The translations under genes were made by a program, and so were the position numbers. A stretch of DNA of 64,000 nt from JAYPHU01 sp038127535 (GTDB lineage: Bacteria > Pseudomonadota > Alphaproteobacteria > Rhodospirillales > UBA2165), in contig JAYPHU010000002.1 in NCBI GenBank assembly GCA_038127535.1, positions 62,001 through 126,000 of the forward strand. The letters run 5' to 3'. Shown here piece after piece: positions 44,867 through 54,592 of this stretch. Under the pieces are notes generated by a model. It searched no databases. It was given only the letters and a program-made list of their open reading frames with translations, and was not told where the DNA came from. Numbering within the stretch: the first letter of the stretch is position 1; each line of letters starts with the position of its first letter.

Positions 44867-46160
44867 ATGCCCGGCTTGAACTTCATCCTCCCTGCCGTAG
44901 CGATTGTGGCGGCTATTATCCTGCTCCGGCCTGCTATCAGAAACGCGGCGTTCTGGCAGGCGACCGTGACGCCCCTCGCGTCCATCATCGGTAGCGGTTT
45001 TTTGGTAGTCTCCGATGCTGTATCTGGTGACCGGCAAAGATGCACCCTGGGCAATGCTGGGAATCGTCGCCGGGGCCTACGGCATCGGCGCTATCGTCCG
45101 GTTCAACATCGTCCACGCCGAACCTGCCTTACATGACAACGAAGTGCCCCGCCGCCTGCGCCTCACCGAGCGGGGGAGCGATCTGATCCTGACCGTGGCG
45201 TACGTCATCTCTGTGGCTTTCTATATCCGGCTTTTGGCGTCCTTTGCGCTGGACGGAATCGGCATAGACGGCGAGACCCCGGCCCGCCTTCTGACCACTG
45301 TCATCCTGGTCTTTATCGTTGTGACCGGCTGGTGGAAGGGGCTCAAAGGCCTGATCCAACTCGAGGAATATTCGGTGACCATCAAGCTGGCGGTCATCGC
45401 CGCACTTTTGGTGGGCCTTGCCGGGTTCGATCCCGCGACAATAGGTGCCGTCCCCAACCTGCCGCCGGATCAAAGCTGGTGGGAGCAGGCCAGGGCGCTG
45501 GCCGGTTTGCTGCTGGTGGTTCAGGGGTTTGAAACATCCCGCAATTTAGGTCAGGCGTTCGACGCCAATACGCGGGTGCGCAGCATGCGCCTCCCTCAGA
45601 TTATTTCCGGCATTATCTACGTCGGCTCTATCGTCCTAATCATGCCTCTGCTCTTTGGCGCCATTGCTTATCATCGGCGCGATGATGAGCTAGTTCAGCG
45701 CCGCCGTCACCGANNNNNNNNNNNNNNNNNNNNNNNNNNNNNNNNNNNNNNNNNNNNNNNNNNNNNNNNNNNNNNNNNNNNNNNNNNNNNNNNNNNNNNN
45801 NNNNNNNNNNNNNCGCCATTGCTTATCATCGGCGCGATGATGAGCTAGTTCAGCGCCGCCGTCACCGACACCGCCGAGGCCGGCGGCTTGATCGCGGAAG
45901 AAACCAAACTGTCCGCCGGCTCCGGTTATCCGTTCATTGTCCTGATCGCCATCGATCTGATCTGGGTCAGCAAAATTTTCGAAATTATCGCGTACGCTTC
46001 GCAGGCCTTTGCGGCGTATTACGCTCTACAAGCATTGGTCGCGTTGCAATTGACAGGGCAGGTGGGCCAGCCGGCCCGCCGATGGGCTTTACGGATGGCT
46101 CTCGTACTGGCGGCGTTAGCGCTCGTCTCGGTCACCTTCTTCGCCATCCCGGTGGGGTAG
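44867..46160 (+). pseudogene. APC-like integral membrane permease, broken by frameshift, gap and TAG
   Basis: Start ATG 44867 (MPGLNFILPAVAIVAAIILL). The frame shifts by one base near 45005-45014, after GSGFLVVS, and resumes as MLYLVTGKDAPWAMLGIVAG. About ten helices follow (GWWKGLKGLIQLEEYSVTIK, LLLVVQGFETSRNLGQAF). At gap 2 the frame is lost again; after it the correct frame reads PLLIIGAMMS-TAG-FSAAVTDTAEAGG, with TAG at 45846-45848 where relatives would most plausibly have Gln, then ends KIFEIIAYASQAFAAYYALQ to 46160. Transporter-like, substrate unknown. Damage may be real decay or poor assembly around the gap. Confidence 0.6.
45659..45868. other. Assembly gap 2: 100 N flanked by a 55-base direct repeat
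   Basis: 45659-45713 equals 45814-45868 (both start CGCCATTGCTTATC), with N at 45714-45813. The first copy is out of frame with the permease gene and the second is in frame, so simply merging the copies does not restore the gene and some sequence is missing or misjoined. Confidence 0.88.
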
Positions 46161-46253
46161 CCCGGCGCTGTCGCCAACTCCCGGATTGCCCTCTCTCCGT
46201 TCACGTTACATATGTATACGTAATCGACTGGAAAAAGCGTTAGGAATATCGTC

Positions 46254-47003
46254 ATGGCGAAACGCCCGCCACGGGAATTACAGGTTATCGGTTCGAAACG
46301 CATCACCCTGAACATGCACCGGGTGACCTTGGGCGGACCGGGCATGGTGGATTTTCCCATGGATGCAGCCGGCGGCTACATCAAATTGAACTTCCCGCCG
46401 GCGGAAGACGGCCGCCCGGTGACCCGAACCTATTCTATACGCACCCAGCGGGACGGCGAGATCGATATCGACTTCGTGCTGCATGGGGACGGCGGACCGG
46501 CGTCGCGCTGGGCAGTGTCTTGCCAGCCGTGCGAAACGATCATGGTCGGCGGGCCGGGCCCGAAGACCTCCGTCGATCATGACGCGGACTGGATTTTGAT
46601 GGCCGGCGACATGACCGCCCTACCGGCGATCAGCGTCAACATCGAAGAATTGCCGGCGGACGCCGCTGGCTGCATCGCGATTGAAATCATCGACGAAGCG
46701 GATATTCAGGACCTGCCGATCCCGGCGGGCTTTGACGTGGAGTGGCTGGTCAATCCCGAGCCCGGCGAAGCCCCGCACTTACTGGCCGATCACGTTCGAA
46801 ATCTTTCATGGCGGGACGGCCGACCGTCGGTCTGGGTGGCGTGCGAGTTCAACAGCATGCGCACCGTGCGGGACTATCTGCAAAAAGACCGGCAGCTCAC
46901 CAAGGACGAGCTCTATATCTCCAGCTATTGGAAGCACGGCGCCAACGAGGAGTCCCACCGGGTGGCCAAACGGGAAGACAGAGAAGCGCTGCCGGTTTCG
47001 TAA
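46254..47003 (+). CDS. Siderophore-interacting protein (FAD-dependent ferric reductase family)
   Basis: 249 residues. FAD-binding domain with RTYSIRTQRDGEIDIDFVLH, phosphate region GGPASRWA and GDMTALPAISVNIEEL, then the C-terminal NAD(P)H domain ending YISSYWKHGANEESHR, the typical SIP tail. These cytoplasmic flavoproteins (ViuB, YqjH) release iron from ferric siderophores by reduction. No siderophore transport genes are adjacent. Confidence 0.92.
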   Translation: MAKRPPRELQVIGSKRITLNMHRVTLGGPGMVDFPMDAAGGYIKLNFPPAEDGRPVTRTYSIRTQRDGEIDIDFVLHGDGGPASRWAVSCQPCETIMVGGPGPKTSVDHDADWILMAGDMTALPAISVNIEELPADAAGCIAIEIIDEADIQDLPIPAGFDVEWLVNPEPGEAPHLLADHVRNLSWRDGRPSVWVACEFNSMRTVRDYLQKDRQLTKDELYISSYWKHGANEESHRVAKREDREALPVS

Positions 47004-47031
47004 GGTATTCCCGATTTAGGCTAAGCCGGTC

Positions 47032-48480
47032 TTAGCCCAACTTTTTCGCCAGCAGCTCGTTGACCATCTGCGGGTTGGCCTTGCCCTGGGTCGCCTTCAT
47101 CACCTGACCAACGAGCCAGCCGCCGACCTTGGGATTGCCTTCGCGGTATTGCTGCGCCTGTTCCGGGTTGTCGGCGATAACCTGATCGACAGCGGCTTCG
47201 ATCTCGCCGGTGTCGGTTATCTGCTTCAGGCCTTTTTCCTCGACGATGGCTTCCGGATCGCCGCCGTTCGCCACCATCTCCTCGAACACATCCTTCGCGA
47301 TGCGGTTGGAAATCGTGTCATCGGAGATAAGACCCACCAACTTGCCGAGGGCCTCGGCGCTGACCGGGCTGTCGGTAATCTCCTTGCCGTCCTTTTTCAA
47401 GACCCCGAACAATTCGTGGATCACCCAGTTGGCGGCGATTTTGGCGTCGCGGCCGGCGGCCACATCCTCGAAGAACAACGCCGTTTCCTTCTCAGCCACC
47501 AGCACGGCGGCATCCGTCTCGCTGAGACCATAGTCGTTCACGAACCGCGCCTTCTTGGCGTCGGGGAGTTCCGGCAATGACGCTTTGATCCCATCGACAA
47601 AGGATTGCTCCAGATCGACCGGCAGCAGATCCGGGTCCGGGAAATAGCGGTAATCGTGCGCATCCTCCTTGGAACGCATGGACCGGGTCTCTCCCCTGTC
47701 GGGATCGAACAAGCGGGTTTCCTGCACCACCTCGCCGCCATTTTCGTAGAGGTCGATCTGGCGCTCGGCCTCGATCTCGATGGCCTGCATGACAAAGCGG
47801 ACCGAGTTGATGTTTTTGATCTCGGCGCGGGTGCGGAGTTCCGTGCCCGGATAGCGCACACTTACGTTGGCGTCGCAGCGGAGCGAACCTTGCTCCATAT
47901 TACCGTCGCAGGTGCCCAGATAGCGCAGGATGGCCCGGAGCTTGCGCAGGTAGGCGCCGGCTTCTTCCGGGCTGCGGAGATCGGGCTTGGAGACAATCTC
48001 CATCAGCGCGACACCAGCCCGGTTCAGATCGATAAACGTCCGCTTCGGGTCCTGATCGTGTAAGGACTTGCCCGCATCTTGTTCCAGATGCAGCCGCTCC
48101 ACCCCGATATCCCGGGGGCCGTCCGGCATATCCAGGGTGATCGTCCCCTCCCCCACAATCGGTTGGAGATATTGGGAAATCTGATAGCCCTGGGGCAGGT
48201 CCGGATAGAAATAGTTCTTCCGCTCAAATACCGAATGCAGATTGATCACGGCATTAAGGCCGAAGCCCGTGCGCACCGCCTGTTCCAGCGCCACATGGTT
48301 GATCACGGGCAGCATGCCGGGCATGGCCGCATCGACCAGGGAGACCTGGGTGTTGGGCTCGGCCCCGAACGCGGTGGCCGCGCCGGAAAAAAGCTTGGCG
48401 TTGGAAACGACCTGGGCGTGGACCTCGAGCCCGATCACCACTTCCCAATCGCCGGTTTCCCCTTGGATGAGATAGGTCAT
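47032..48480 (-). CDS. gatB: Asp-tRNA(Asn)/Glu-tRNA(Gln) amidotransferase subunit B
   Basis: 482 residues. GLEVHAQVVSNAKLFSGAAT, the kinase-like cradle with MPGMLPVINHVALEQAVRTG, RKNYFYPDLPQGYQISQY, and the C-terminal YqeY-like tail LVGQVMKATQGKANPQMVNELL identify GatB. It binds the mischarged tRNA and phosphorylates the Glu or Asp side chain before amidation by GatA. Start overlaps the gatA stop (ATGA). Third gene of gatCAB. Confidence 0.97.
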   Translation of the reverse strand: MTYLIQGETGDWEVVIGLEVHAQVVSNAKLFSGAATAFGAEPNTQVSLVDAAMPGMLPVINHVALEQAVRTGFGLNAVINLHSVFERKNYFYPDLPQGYQISQYLQPIVGEGTITLDMPDGPRDIGVERLHLEQDAGKSLHDQDPKRTFIDLNRAGVALMEIVSKPDLRSPEEAGAYLRKLRAILRYLGTCDGNMEQGSLRCDANVSVRYPGTELRTRAEIKNINSVRFVMQAIEIEAERQIDLYENGGEVVQETRLFDPDRGETRSMRSKEDAHDYRYFPDPDLLPVDLEQSFVDGIKASLPELPDAKKARFVNDYGLSETDAAVLVAEKETALFFEDVAAGRDAKIAANWVIHELFGVLKKDGKEITDSPVSAEALGKLVGLISDDTISNRIAKDVFEEMVANGGDPEAIVEEKGLKQITDTGEIEAAVDQVIADNPEQAQQYREGNPKVGGWLVGQVMKATQGKANPQMVNELLAKKLG

Positions 48481-49964
48481 GACGCGCCTCCGCTGACAAA
48501 AGGCGGTAGCTGGTCGAACCCGGCCGCCTGCTCCAGGACATCGGCCACCTGGAACAAACTTTCTTCGTCGAACGGCTTGGTGATCAGGTGCAGGCCCAGC
48601 GGCATACCATCGTTCGACAGACCGGCCGGGACGGAAATCGCGGGCAGGCCTGCTAGGCTCGCCGGCACGGTGAAAACGTCGTTGATGTACATCTGCACCG
48701 GATCGTCCATCTTCTCGCCGATAGCAAAAGCCGGATAGGGCGCGGTCGGCGTAAGGATCGCGTCCACCTGTTCGAATGCGTCGGCGAAATCCTTAAAGAT
48801 CAGCGAGCGCACTTTCTGAGCCTTCACATAATAGGCGTCGTAATACCCGGCGCTCAGCACATAGGTACCGATCATGATCCGGCGGCGCACTTCCTGGCCG
48901 AAGCCTTCAGCCCGCGTCGCCTCGTACATGTCTTCCAAGCTCTCGCCGTCGACCCGCAGCCCATAGCGCACCCCGTCGTAACGGGCCAGGTTGGACGACG
49001 CCTCCGCCGGCGCGACAATATAATAGGTGGGCAGCGCATACTTTGTATGAGGCAGGCTGACCTCCAACGGTTCCGCGCCGGCCTCTTTCAGCCACGCCAT
49101 GCCCTGGCGCCACAGGTCTTCGATTTCATCCGACATGCCGTCGATCCGATATTCGGCCGGAATGCCGATTTTTTTGCCTTTCAGATCGCCGCCGATGGCC
49201 GCCTCGAAATTCGGGATCGGCAGATCGACGCTGGTGGAATCCTTTGCGTCGTGCCCGACCATGCCCTGCAGCATGATCGCCGCATCCCGCACCGTACGGG
49301 TGAGGGGCCCGGCCTGATCCAGGCTGGAAGCAAAGGCCACCATCCCCCAGCGGGAACATCGCCCATACGTAGGCTTCATGCCGACGATGCCGCAGAAGGA
49401 CGCCGGCTGGCGGATGGAGCCGCCGGTGTCAGACCCCGCCGCGCCCAGCGCGATCCGTGCGGCGACTGATGCGGCCGAGCCGCCGGATGAGCCGCCCGGC
49501 ACCCGGTCCTTGCCGTCATCCAGATACCACGGGTTTTTGACCGGCCCGTAATAGCTGGTGATGTTGGCGGAGCCCATCGCGAACTCGTCCATGTTGGTCT
49601 TGCCGAGCATCACCGCACCGGCGTTCCGCAAGTTTTGGGTGACGGTGGATTCATAGGGCGGGGTGAAACCGTCCAGAATATGGGAGGAGGCCGTGGTCAG
49701 CACGCCTTCGGTACAGAATAGATCCTTGATCGCCAGGGGAATGCCGTCTAGGGCGCCGGCGCTCTCGCCTTTTGACCGGCGGGTGTCGGAGGCCTGGGCG
49801 CGCTCCAGCGCCAGTTTGGGTGTTTCGGTCACATAAGCGTTGAGATCGCGGGCTACCTCGGTGGAGTCGAGATGAGCCTGGGTCAGCTCTTCAGAGGTAA
49901 AGTCGCCGGCCGCCAGTCCATCCCGGGCCTCGGCCAACGTCATCTGTGTCAGCGTGGCGGCCAT
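48477..49964 (-). CDS. gatA: Asp-tRNA(Asn)/Glu-tRNA(Gln) amidotransferase subunit A
   Basis: 495 residues of the amidase-signature family. The catalytic lysine is in IPLAIKDLF; the Ser-cisSer pair lies in PGGSSGGSAASVAARIALGA and GSDTGGSIRQPASFCG. It frees ammonia from glutamine and passes it to GatB. Its ATG shares one base with the gatC stop (TAATG). Confidence 0.98.
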   Translation of the reverse strand: MAATLTQMTLAEARDGLAAGDFTSEELTQAHLDSTEVARDLNAYVTETPKLALERAQASDTRRSKGESAGALDGIPLAIKDLFCTEGVLTTASSHILDGFTPPYESTVTQNLRNAGAVMLGKTNMDEFAMGSANITSYYGPVKNPWYLDDGKDRVPGGSSGGSAASVAARIALGAAGSDTGGSIRQPASFCGIVGMKPTYGRCSRWGMVAFASSLDQAGPLTRTVRDAAIMLQGMVGHDAKDSTSVDLPIPNFEAAIGGDLKGKKIGIPAEYRIDGMSDEIEDLWRQGMAWLKEAGAEPLEVSLPHTKYALPTYYIVAPAEASSNLARYDGVRYGLRVDGESLEDMYEATRAEGFGQEVRRRIMIGTYVLSAGYYDAYYVKAQKVRSLIFKDFADAFEQVDAILTPTAPYPAFAIGEKMDDPVQMYINDVFTVPASLAGLPAISVPAGLSNDGMPLGLHLITKPFDEESLFQVADVLEQAAGFDQLPPFVSGGAS

Positions 49965-50251
49965 TATTCCACCACCTTGGGCACCGTGTAGAACGGGCCC
50001 TTCGCGTCGGGCGCATTGGCCAACACCCGGTCCCGGTAGTCGCCGTCGTTCACCTCGTCGGCGCGCTGGGGCAAGGTCAGTTCAGTGACGCTGGTCAGAG
50101 GATCGACCCCGTCGGTGTCCACCTCGCTCAACTGCTCAATCCAATCCATGATGTTGGAGAGCTCGCCCGCCAGACCGGCCACGTCCTCTTCCGGCACGCG
50201 AATGCGCGCCAGCTTGGCGATTTTGCGCACGGTTGTTTCGTCTAGGGCCAT
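49964..50251 (-). CDS. gatC: Asp-tRNA(Asn)/Glu-tRNA(Gln) amidotransferase subunit C
   Basis: 95 residues: VRKIAKLARIRVPEEDVAGL, LSNIMDWIEQLSEVDTDGVD and the C-terminal TVPKVVE are standard GatC. It wraps the GatA-GatB interface. First gene of the operon, divergent from nrdAB. Confidence 0.97.
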   Translation of the reverse strand: MALDETTVRKIAKLARIRVPEEDVAGLAGELSNIMDWIEQLSEVDTDGVDPLTSVTELTLPQRADEVNDGDYRDRVLANAPDAKGPFYTVPKVVE

Positions 50252-50483
50252 GAAAGTACGCTCTTTTTCGGATTATGCCCGGCCGGCCCAGAACCGCGCC
50301 GCCGGAACGCCGCGGAACCTATCACCCGGCAGCTGATTTTCAAGCGATTTTGAGGGCGATTCTCTCGTTCTACGCCTATATGGGGGGTCGATTCAGCGAA
50401 TTCCCGCTACGAAGAGGCCGTTTCGCACAAGCCCGGGACAATGCCGCCCATCGTTGAATCGGCAAAAATCCGCGAAACCTCAG

Positions 50484-50591
50484 TTCTCCACAGCCTTGTC
50501 CCCAAAAAAATTGCCCTCTGTTGATAACGACCTATTGACCGAAAATTAAATTTTCATACTATATCTTGTAGGTGTTTAGTTCCCATATGGG
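50484..50591 (+). promoter_or_regulatory. nrdAB control region: promoter, NrdR-box-like element and DnaA-box-like sites
   Basis: TTGACC (50535-50540) and TACTAT (50557-50562), 16 bases apart, form a plausible sigma-70 promoter. ATACTATATCTTGTAG at 50556-50571 resembles the NrdR box and overlaps the -10. Two DnaA-box-like nonamers differing by one base from TTATCCACA are upstream: TTCTCCACA (50484-50492) and TGTTGATAA (50519-50527, reverse). CCCATATGGG (50582-50591) is a further palindrome. The remaining leader up to 50910 shows no supported gene. Confidence 0.45.
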
Positions 50592-50910
50592 TACGTGCAG
50601 GGCGTTTTGGGGGAAGCTGGCCAGACAAGAATACACCGTGATTTTCGGCAAAAAACCGGCCTCGCCAGCCAAATTAGGCGACTTTTCGGCCATTTATCTG
50701 CCCATTTGCCAACTCGCGGAGCAGTGCCGGACTGCTTTTGGACCGCCAAAATCTTGTGTTTCGCCAGCGTGGATAAGGTCCGAACACCGCCGGTATCCGA
50801 ACGGGGAACGGCTTTGGGAGTTGATCCCGGACCGTTGTTTGGAAGCTCGGTAAATCCGGTGAGTTGTGCCGGCCATTGACTGCTCTGAACAAATAATACG
50901 GAGGCCACAC

Positions 50911-52800
50911 GTGCTTGATTCAATACAAACAACAAAAGGTCCGCAGGTCGAAACAGATAAGTCCCGAGACAGCAAACTGACCGACTTCGGCAAAGCGACC
51001 TTGGAAGACCGGTATCTCCTGCCGGGCGAGGATTTTCAGGATCTATTTGCCCGCGTCGCCAGCACCTACGGCGATGACGATGAACATGCTCAGCGCATTT
51101 ACAACTATCTCAGCAATCAGTGGTTCATGGCGGCGACGCCCGTCCTGTCCAACGGCGGCGCCAAACGCGGCCTGCCCATATCCTGCTTCTTGAACGAGAG
51201 CACCGATAGCCTGGACGGCATAGTCGGGCTGTGGACCGAAAACGTCTGGCTGGCGTCGTCGGGCGGCGGCATCGGGTCTTATTGGGGCAATTTGCGTTCC
51301 ATCGGCGAGAAGGTCGGCGTGTCCGGCAAGACCTCCGGCGTCATTCCGTTTATCCGGGTGATGGATTCCCTGACTCTGGCAATCAGCCAAGGCTCGCTGC
51401 GGCGGGGCTCGGCCGCGGTCTATCTGCCGGTCACTCATCCGGAAATCGAAGAGTTCATCGAAATCCGCCGGCCCACAGGCGGTGATCCGAACCGCAAGGC
51501 GCCCAACCTGCATCACGGCGTGCTGGTCTCCGACGCGTTCATGCGGGCCGTGGTCAATGACGAGGAATGGGCGCTGCTGTCGCCCAAAGACCTGGCGCCG
51601 ATCCGCAAAGTGAACGCCCGCGATCTTTGGATTCGGATACTCACCGCCCGGGTCGAAGTGGGCGAACCTTATATCGTCTTCTCCGATCAGGTGAACCGGT
51701 CCCTGCCCGAGCATCAGAAGCTGGCCGGGCTGCAGGTCAAGACGTCCAATCTCTGCAGCGAGATTACGCTGCCCACCGGCATCGATCACCTGGGCAACGA
51801 GCGCACCGCCGTTTGCTGCCTGTCGTCGCTTAATCTTGAGACGTTCAACGAATGGCAAGATCATCCGACCTTCATCGAAGACGTCATGCGGTTCCTGGAC
51901 AACGTGCTGCAGGACTTCATCGACAATGCGCCGGACAGCATGTCCCGAGCCAAGTACTCCGCCACGCGGGAACGTTCGGTCGGACTCGGCGTCATGGGGC
52001 TACATTCGTTCTTCCAGGCCAACAACGTACCCTTCGAATCCGCCATGGCCAAAGCCTGGAACCTGAAAATCTTCCGCCACATCAAGGCTGGCGTCGACGC
52101 CGCCTCGCAGGTGTTGGCGGAGGAACGGGGCGCCTGCCCGGATGCCGAGGATTACGGCATCATGGAGCGGTTCTCCAACAAGACGGCCATCGCGCCGACC
52201 GCCAGCATATCGATCATCTGTGGCGGCGCCTCGCCGGGGATCGAGCCGATCAGCGGCAACAGCTATACCCACAAGACGCTCTCGGGCTCCTTCAACGTCC
52301 GCAACAAGTATCTCAAAAAGCTGCTGGCTGAGAAGGGCGAGGACACGGAAAAGACCTGGACATCGATCACCGTCAACCAGGGCTCCGTCCAGCATCTGGA
52401 CTGCCTGACCGACGATGAGAAGGCGGTGTTCAAAACCGCCTTCGAGCTTGATCAGCGCTGGGTTATCGAATTGGCCGGCGACCGCACGCCCTATATCGAT
52501 CAGTCTCAGTCAGTAAACGTGTTCCTGCCGGCGGATGTCCACAAACGGGACCTGCATCAAATCCATCTGATGGCCTGGAAGAAAGGCATGAAGAGCCTTT
52601 ATTACTGCCGGTCCAAGTCCATTCAGCGGGCAGAGGATGTCTCCACCAAGGAACCGGCGGCGGCCGCATCTGATAAGGCGGCGGATAACACCGTCATGCC
52701 GCTGCCCAGTGTGCCGTCGGAAGAGCTGCCGATGGTGGCGCAACCGGTTCATGAGACCGGCGAGTCAATAGATTACGAGGAATGCCTCGCCTGCCAGTAG
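50911..52800 (+). CDS. nrdA: Ribonucleoside-diphosphate reductase, alpha subunit (class I)
   Basis: 629 residues from GTG 50911, which has GGAGG six bases upstream; the ATG at 50866 has none. FMAATPVLSNGGAKRGLPIS, LCSEITLPTG, NLETFNE and PTASISIICGGASPGIEP mark the catalytic barrel; the C-terminal CLACQ holds the redox-shuttle cysteine pair. It reduces ribonucleotides to deoxyribonucleotides. Compared with E. coli NrdA (761) the N-terminal ATP-cone is missing, so dATP feedback through that domain is not expected. Followed by nrdB after 40 bases. Confidence 0.96.
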   Translation: MLDSIQTTKGPQVETDKSRDSKLTDFGKATLEDRYLLPGEDFQDLFARVASTYGDDDEHAQRIYNYLSNQWFMAATPVLSNGGAKRGLPISCFLNESTDSLDGIVGLWTENVWLASSGGGIGSYWGNLRSIGEKVGVSGKTSGVIPFIRVMDSLTLAISQGSLRRGSAAVYLPVTHPEIEEFIEIRRPTGGDPNRKAPNLHHGVLVSDAFMRAVVNDEEWALLSPKDLAPIRKVNARDLWIRILTARVEVGEPYIVFSDQVNRSLPEHQKLAGLQVKTSNLCSEITLPTGIDHLGNERTAVCCLSSLNLETFNEWQDHPTFIEDVMRFLDNVLQDFIDNAPDSMSRAKYSATRERSVGLGVMGLHSFFQANNVPFESAMAKAWNLKIFRHIKAGVDAASQVLAEERGACPDAEDYGIMERFSNKTAIAPTASISIICGGASPGIEPISGNSYTHKTLSGSFNVRNKYLKKLLAEKGEDTEKTWTSITVNQGSVQHLDCLTDDEKAVFKTAFELDQRWVIELAGDRTPYIDQSQSVNVFLPADVHKRDLHQIHLMAWKKGMKSLYYCRSKSIQRAEDVSTKEPAAAASDKAADNTVMPLPSVPSEELPMVAQPVHETGESIDYEECLACQ

Positions 52801-52840
52801 GCGGGGCTTACCGACGTAAAGAATACCCGAGAGGAACAAG

Positions 52841-53800
52841 ATGTCGTTATTGGATGCCAGTCCCGTTTATAAGCCGTTTTCCTATCCATGGTGCTATGAC
52901 GCCTGGCTGACCCAGCAGCAGGTCCATTGGCTGCCGGAAGAAGTGCCGTTGGCCGATGACGTCAAGGATTGGCATAACAAGCTCAGCGAGAGCGAGCGGC
53001 ATTTGATGACCCAGATTTTCCGATTCTTCACCCAGTCGGATATCGAGGTCAACAATTGCTACATGAAGCATTACGCCCAGGTTTTTAAACCGACCGAGGT
53101 GCAGATGATGCTGGCCGCCTTCTCCAATATCGAGACCGTGCACATCGCCGCCTATTCCCACTTGCTGGACACGATCGGCATGCCGCAAGCCGAGTACTCT
53201 GCCTTCCTCGAATACAAGGAGATGAAGGACAAGTACGATTACATGCAGGAATTCGGGGTCGGCTCCAAGCAAGACATCGCCAAGACTTTGGCCGTGTTCG
53301 GCGGATTCACCGAAGGGCTGCAACTTTTCGCCAGTTTCGCCATCCTACTGAACTTCCCGCGCTTCAACAAAATGAAGGGTATGGGCCAGATTGTGACCTG
53401 GTCGGTGCGGGACGAGAGCCTGCACTGCGCGTCGATCATCCGGCTGTTCCGGACCTTTGTTTCCGAGAACCCGGAGATTTGGACGTCGGACTTCCAGCGC
53501 GATCTCTACAAGGCCTGCGAAACCATTGTGACCCACGAGGACGCCTTCGTTGATCTAGCGTTCGAGCTGGGCGCCGTGGAAGGGCTGACGGCGGAAGATG
53601 TCAAAGCCTATATCCGCTACATCGCCGACCGGCGGCTGTCTCAGCTTGGCCTGCAGCCGATCTATCACGTGGAAACGCACCCCCTCCCCTGGCTGGACAC
53701 GATGCTGAACGCGGTGGAGCACACCAACTTCTTCGAGAACCGGGCCACGGAATATTCCAAGGCCGCCACCCAGGGCACCTGGGCGGAAGCCTTCGACTAG
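52841..53800 (+). CDS. nrdB: Ribonucleoside-diphosphate reductase, beta subunit (class I)
   Basis: 319 residues, ATG 52841 with GAGAGGAAC upstream. Metal-site helices are visible in LSESERHLMTQIFRFFTQSD and SNIETVHIAAYSHLLDTIG, where ETVH gives Glu and His ligands and the tyrosine of AAYSH fits the radical site; WSVRDESLHCASI provides the second Glu-x-x-His. It stores the radical for NrdA. No ATP-cone is attached here either. Confidence 0.95.
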   Translation: MSLLDASPVYKPFSYPWCYDAWLTQQQVHWLPEEVPLADDVKDWHNKLSESERHLMTQIFRFFTQSDIEVNNCYMKHYAQVFKPTEVQMMLAAFSNIETVHIAAYSHLLDTIGMPQAEYSAFLEYKEMKDKYDYMQEFGVGSKQDIAKTLAVFGGFTEGLQLFASFAILLNFPRFNKMKGMGQIVTWSVRDESLHCASIIRLFRTFVSENPEIWTSDFQRDLYKACETIVTHEDAFVDLAFELGAVEGLTAEDVKAYIRYIADRRLSQLGLQPIYHVETHPLPWLDTMLNAVEHTNFFENRATEYSKAATQGTWAEAFD

Positions 53801-53824
53801 GCAAGTCCCGACAAAACCGGCATT

Positions 53825-54592
53825 ATGCCGGATATGCCGCCGCTCGAAACCATCCTGATTGCCTGCGTGGTATTTGTCGTCGCCGGCCTGGTCAAAGGCG
53901 TGATCGGGCTAGGCCTGCCGACCGTCTCGCTGGCGCTGCTGACGGCCACCATCGGGCTGAAACCGGCCATGGCCGTCCTGGTACTGCCGGCGCTTCTCAC
54001 CAATATTGTCCAGGCGATGACCGGCGGCGCGTTCCTCGACATCCTGCGACGCACCTGGGTCTTTATATTGGTTGCCTTCGTCTGCACCTGGCTGGGCACA
54101 GGCATCCTTGCCGGCTCGTCCTCTCCCTTTCTCCCGGCGCTGCTCGGTTTGGTGACCGCCACTTATGCCGGGCTCAGCCTGGCTACCCCCCAGTTCGTCA
54201 TGCCGAAAAAGTGGGAGCTGGCGGCGACCTCGGCGCTGGGCGCCGTCGCCGGGATGGTGACCGGTCTCACCGGCACCTTCGTGGTCCCCGGCGTCATATA
54301 TCTGCAGTCCTTGGGCTTTTCCAAAAACACCTTTATCCAGTCCATGGGCTTCCTGTTCACCATGGCGTCTCTGTCTCTGGGCGTCGGTTTAAGCGGGCAC
54401 GGGCTGATCTCCGAAGACCTGATCACCCTCTCGGTCATCGCGCTGATCCCCGCCTTTGCCGGCATGTTTGTAGGCGTGAAAATCCGCAACCGGCTGGATG
54501 AGGTGAAATTCCGCAAGGTGTTTTTTGTGTCGCTTTTGATCTTGGGCCTCTACATCATTTTCCGAAGCCTGATAGGAGCGGGACTTATATGA
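53825..54592 (+). CDS. TauE/SafE-family sulfite exporter-like membrane protein
   Basis: 255 residues, about eight transmembrane helices with the repeated TauE pattern: LVKGVIGLGLPTVSLALL in the first half and GAVAGMVTGLTGTFVVPGVI in the second. The family exports sulfite or organosulfonates, though many members have other substrates. Its stop overlaps the ruvX start (ATGA). It is far from the organosulfate genes, so a link is only speculative. Confidence 0.88.
   Translation: MPDMPPLETILIACVVFVVAGLVKGVIGLGLPTVSLALLTATIGLKPAMAVLVLPALLTNIVQAMTGGAFLDILRRTWVFILVAFVCTWLGTGILAGSSSPFLPALLGLVTATYAGLSLATPQFVMPKKWELAATSALGAVAGMVTGLTGTFVVPGVIYLQSLGFSKNTFIQSMGFLFTMASLSLGVGLSGHGLISEDLITLSVIALIPAFAGMFVGVKIRNRLDEVKFRKVFFVSLLILGLYIIFRSLIGAGLI

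Noticed and set aside
50484..50527. DnaA-like boxes as a replication origin
   Set aside because: Only two imperfect boxes and no AT-rich repeats or origin genes nearby; more likely nrd control.
50572..50879. Overlapping short frames before nrdA
   Set aside because: Mutually overlapping on both strands, no ribosome sites, no family; treated as leader.
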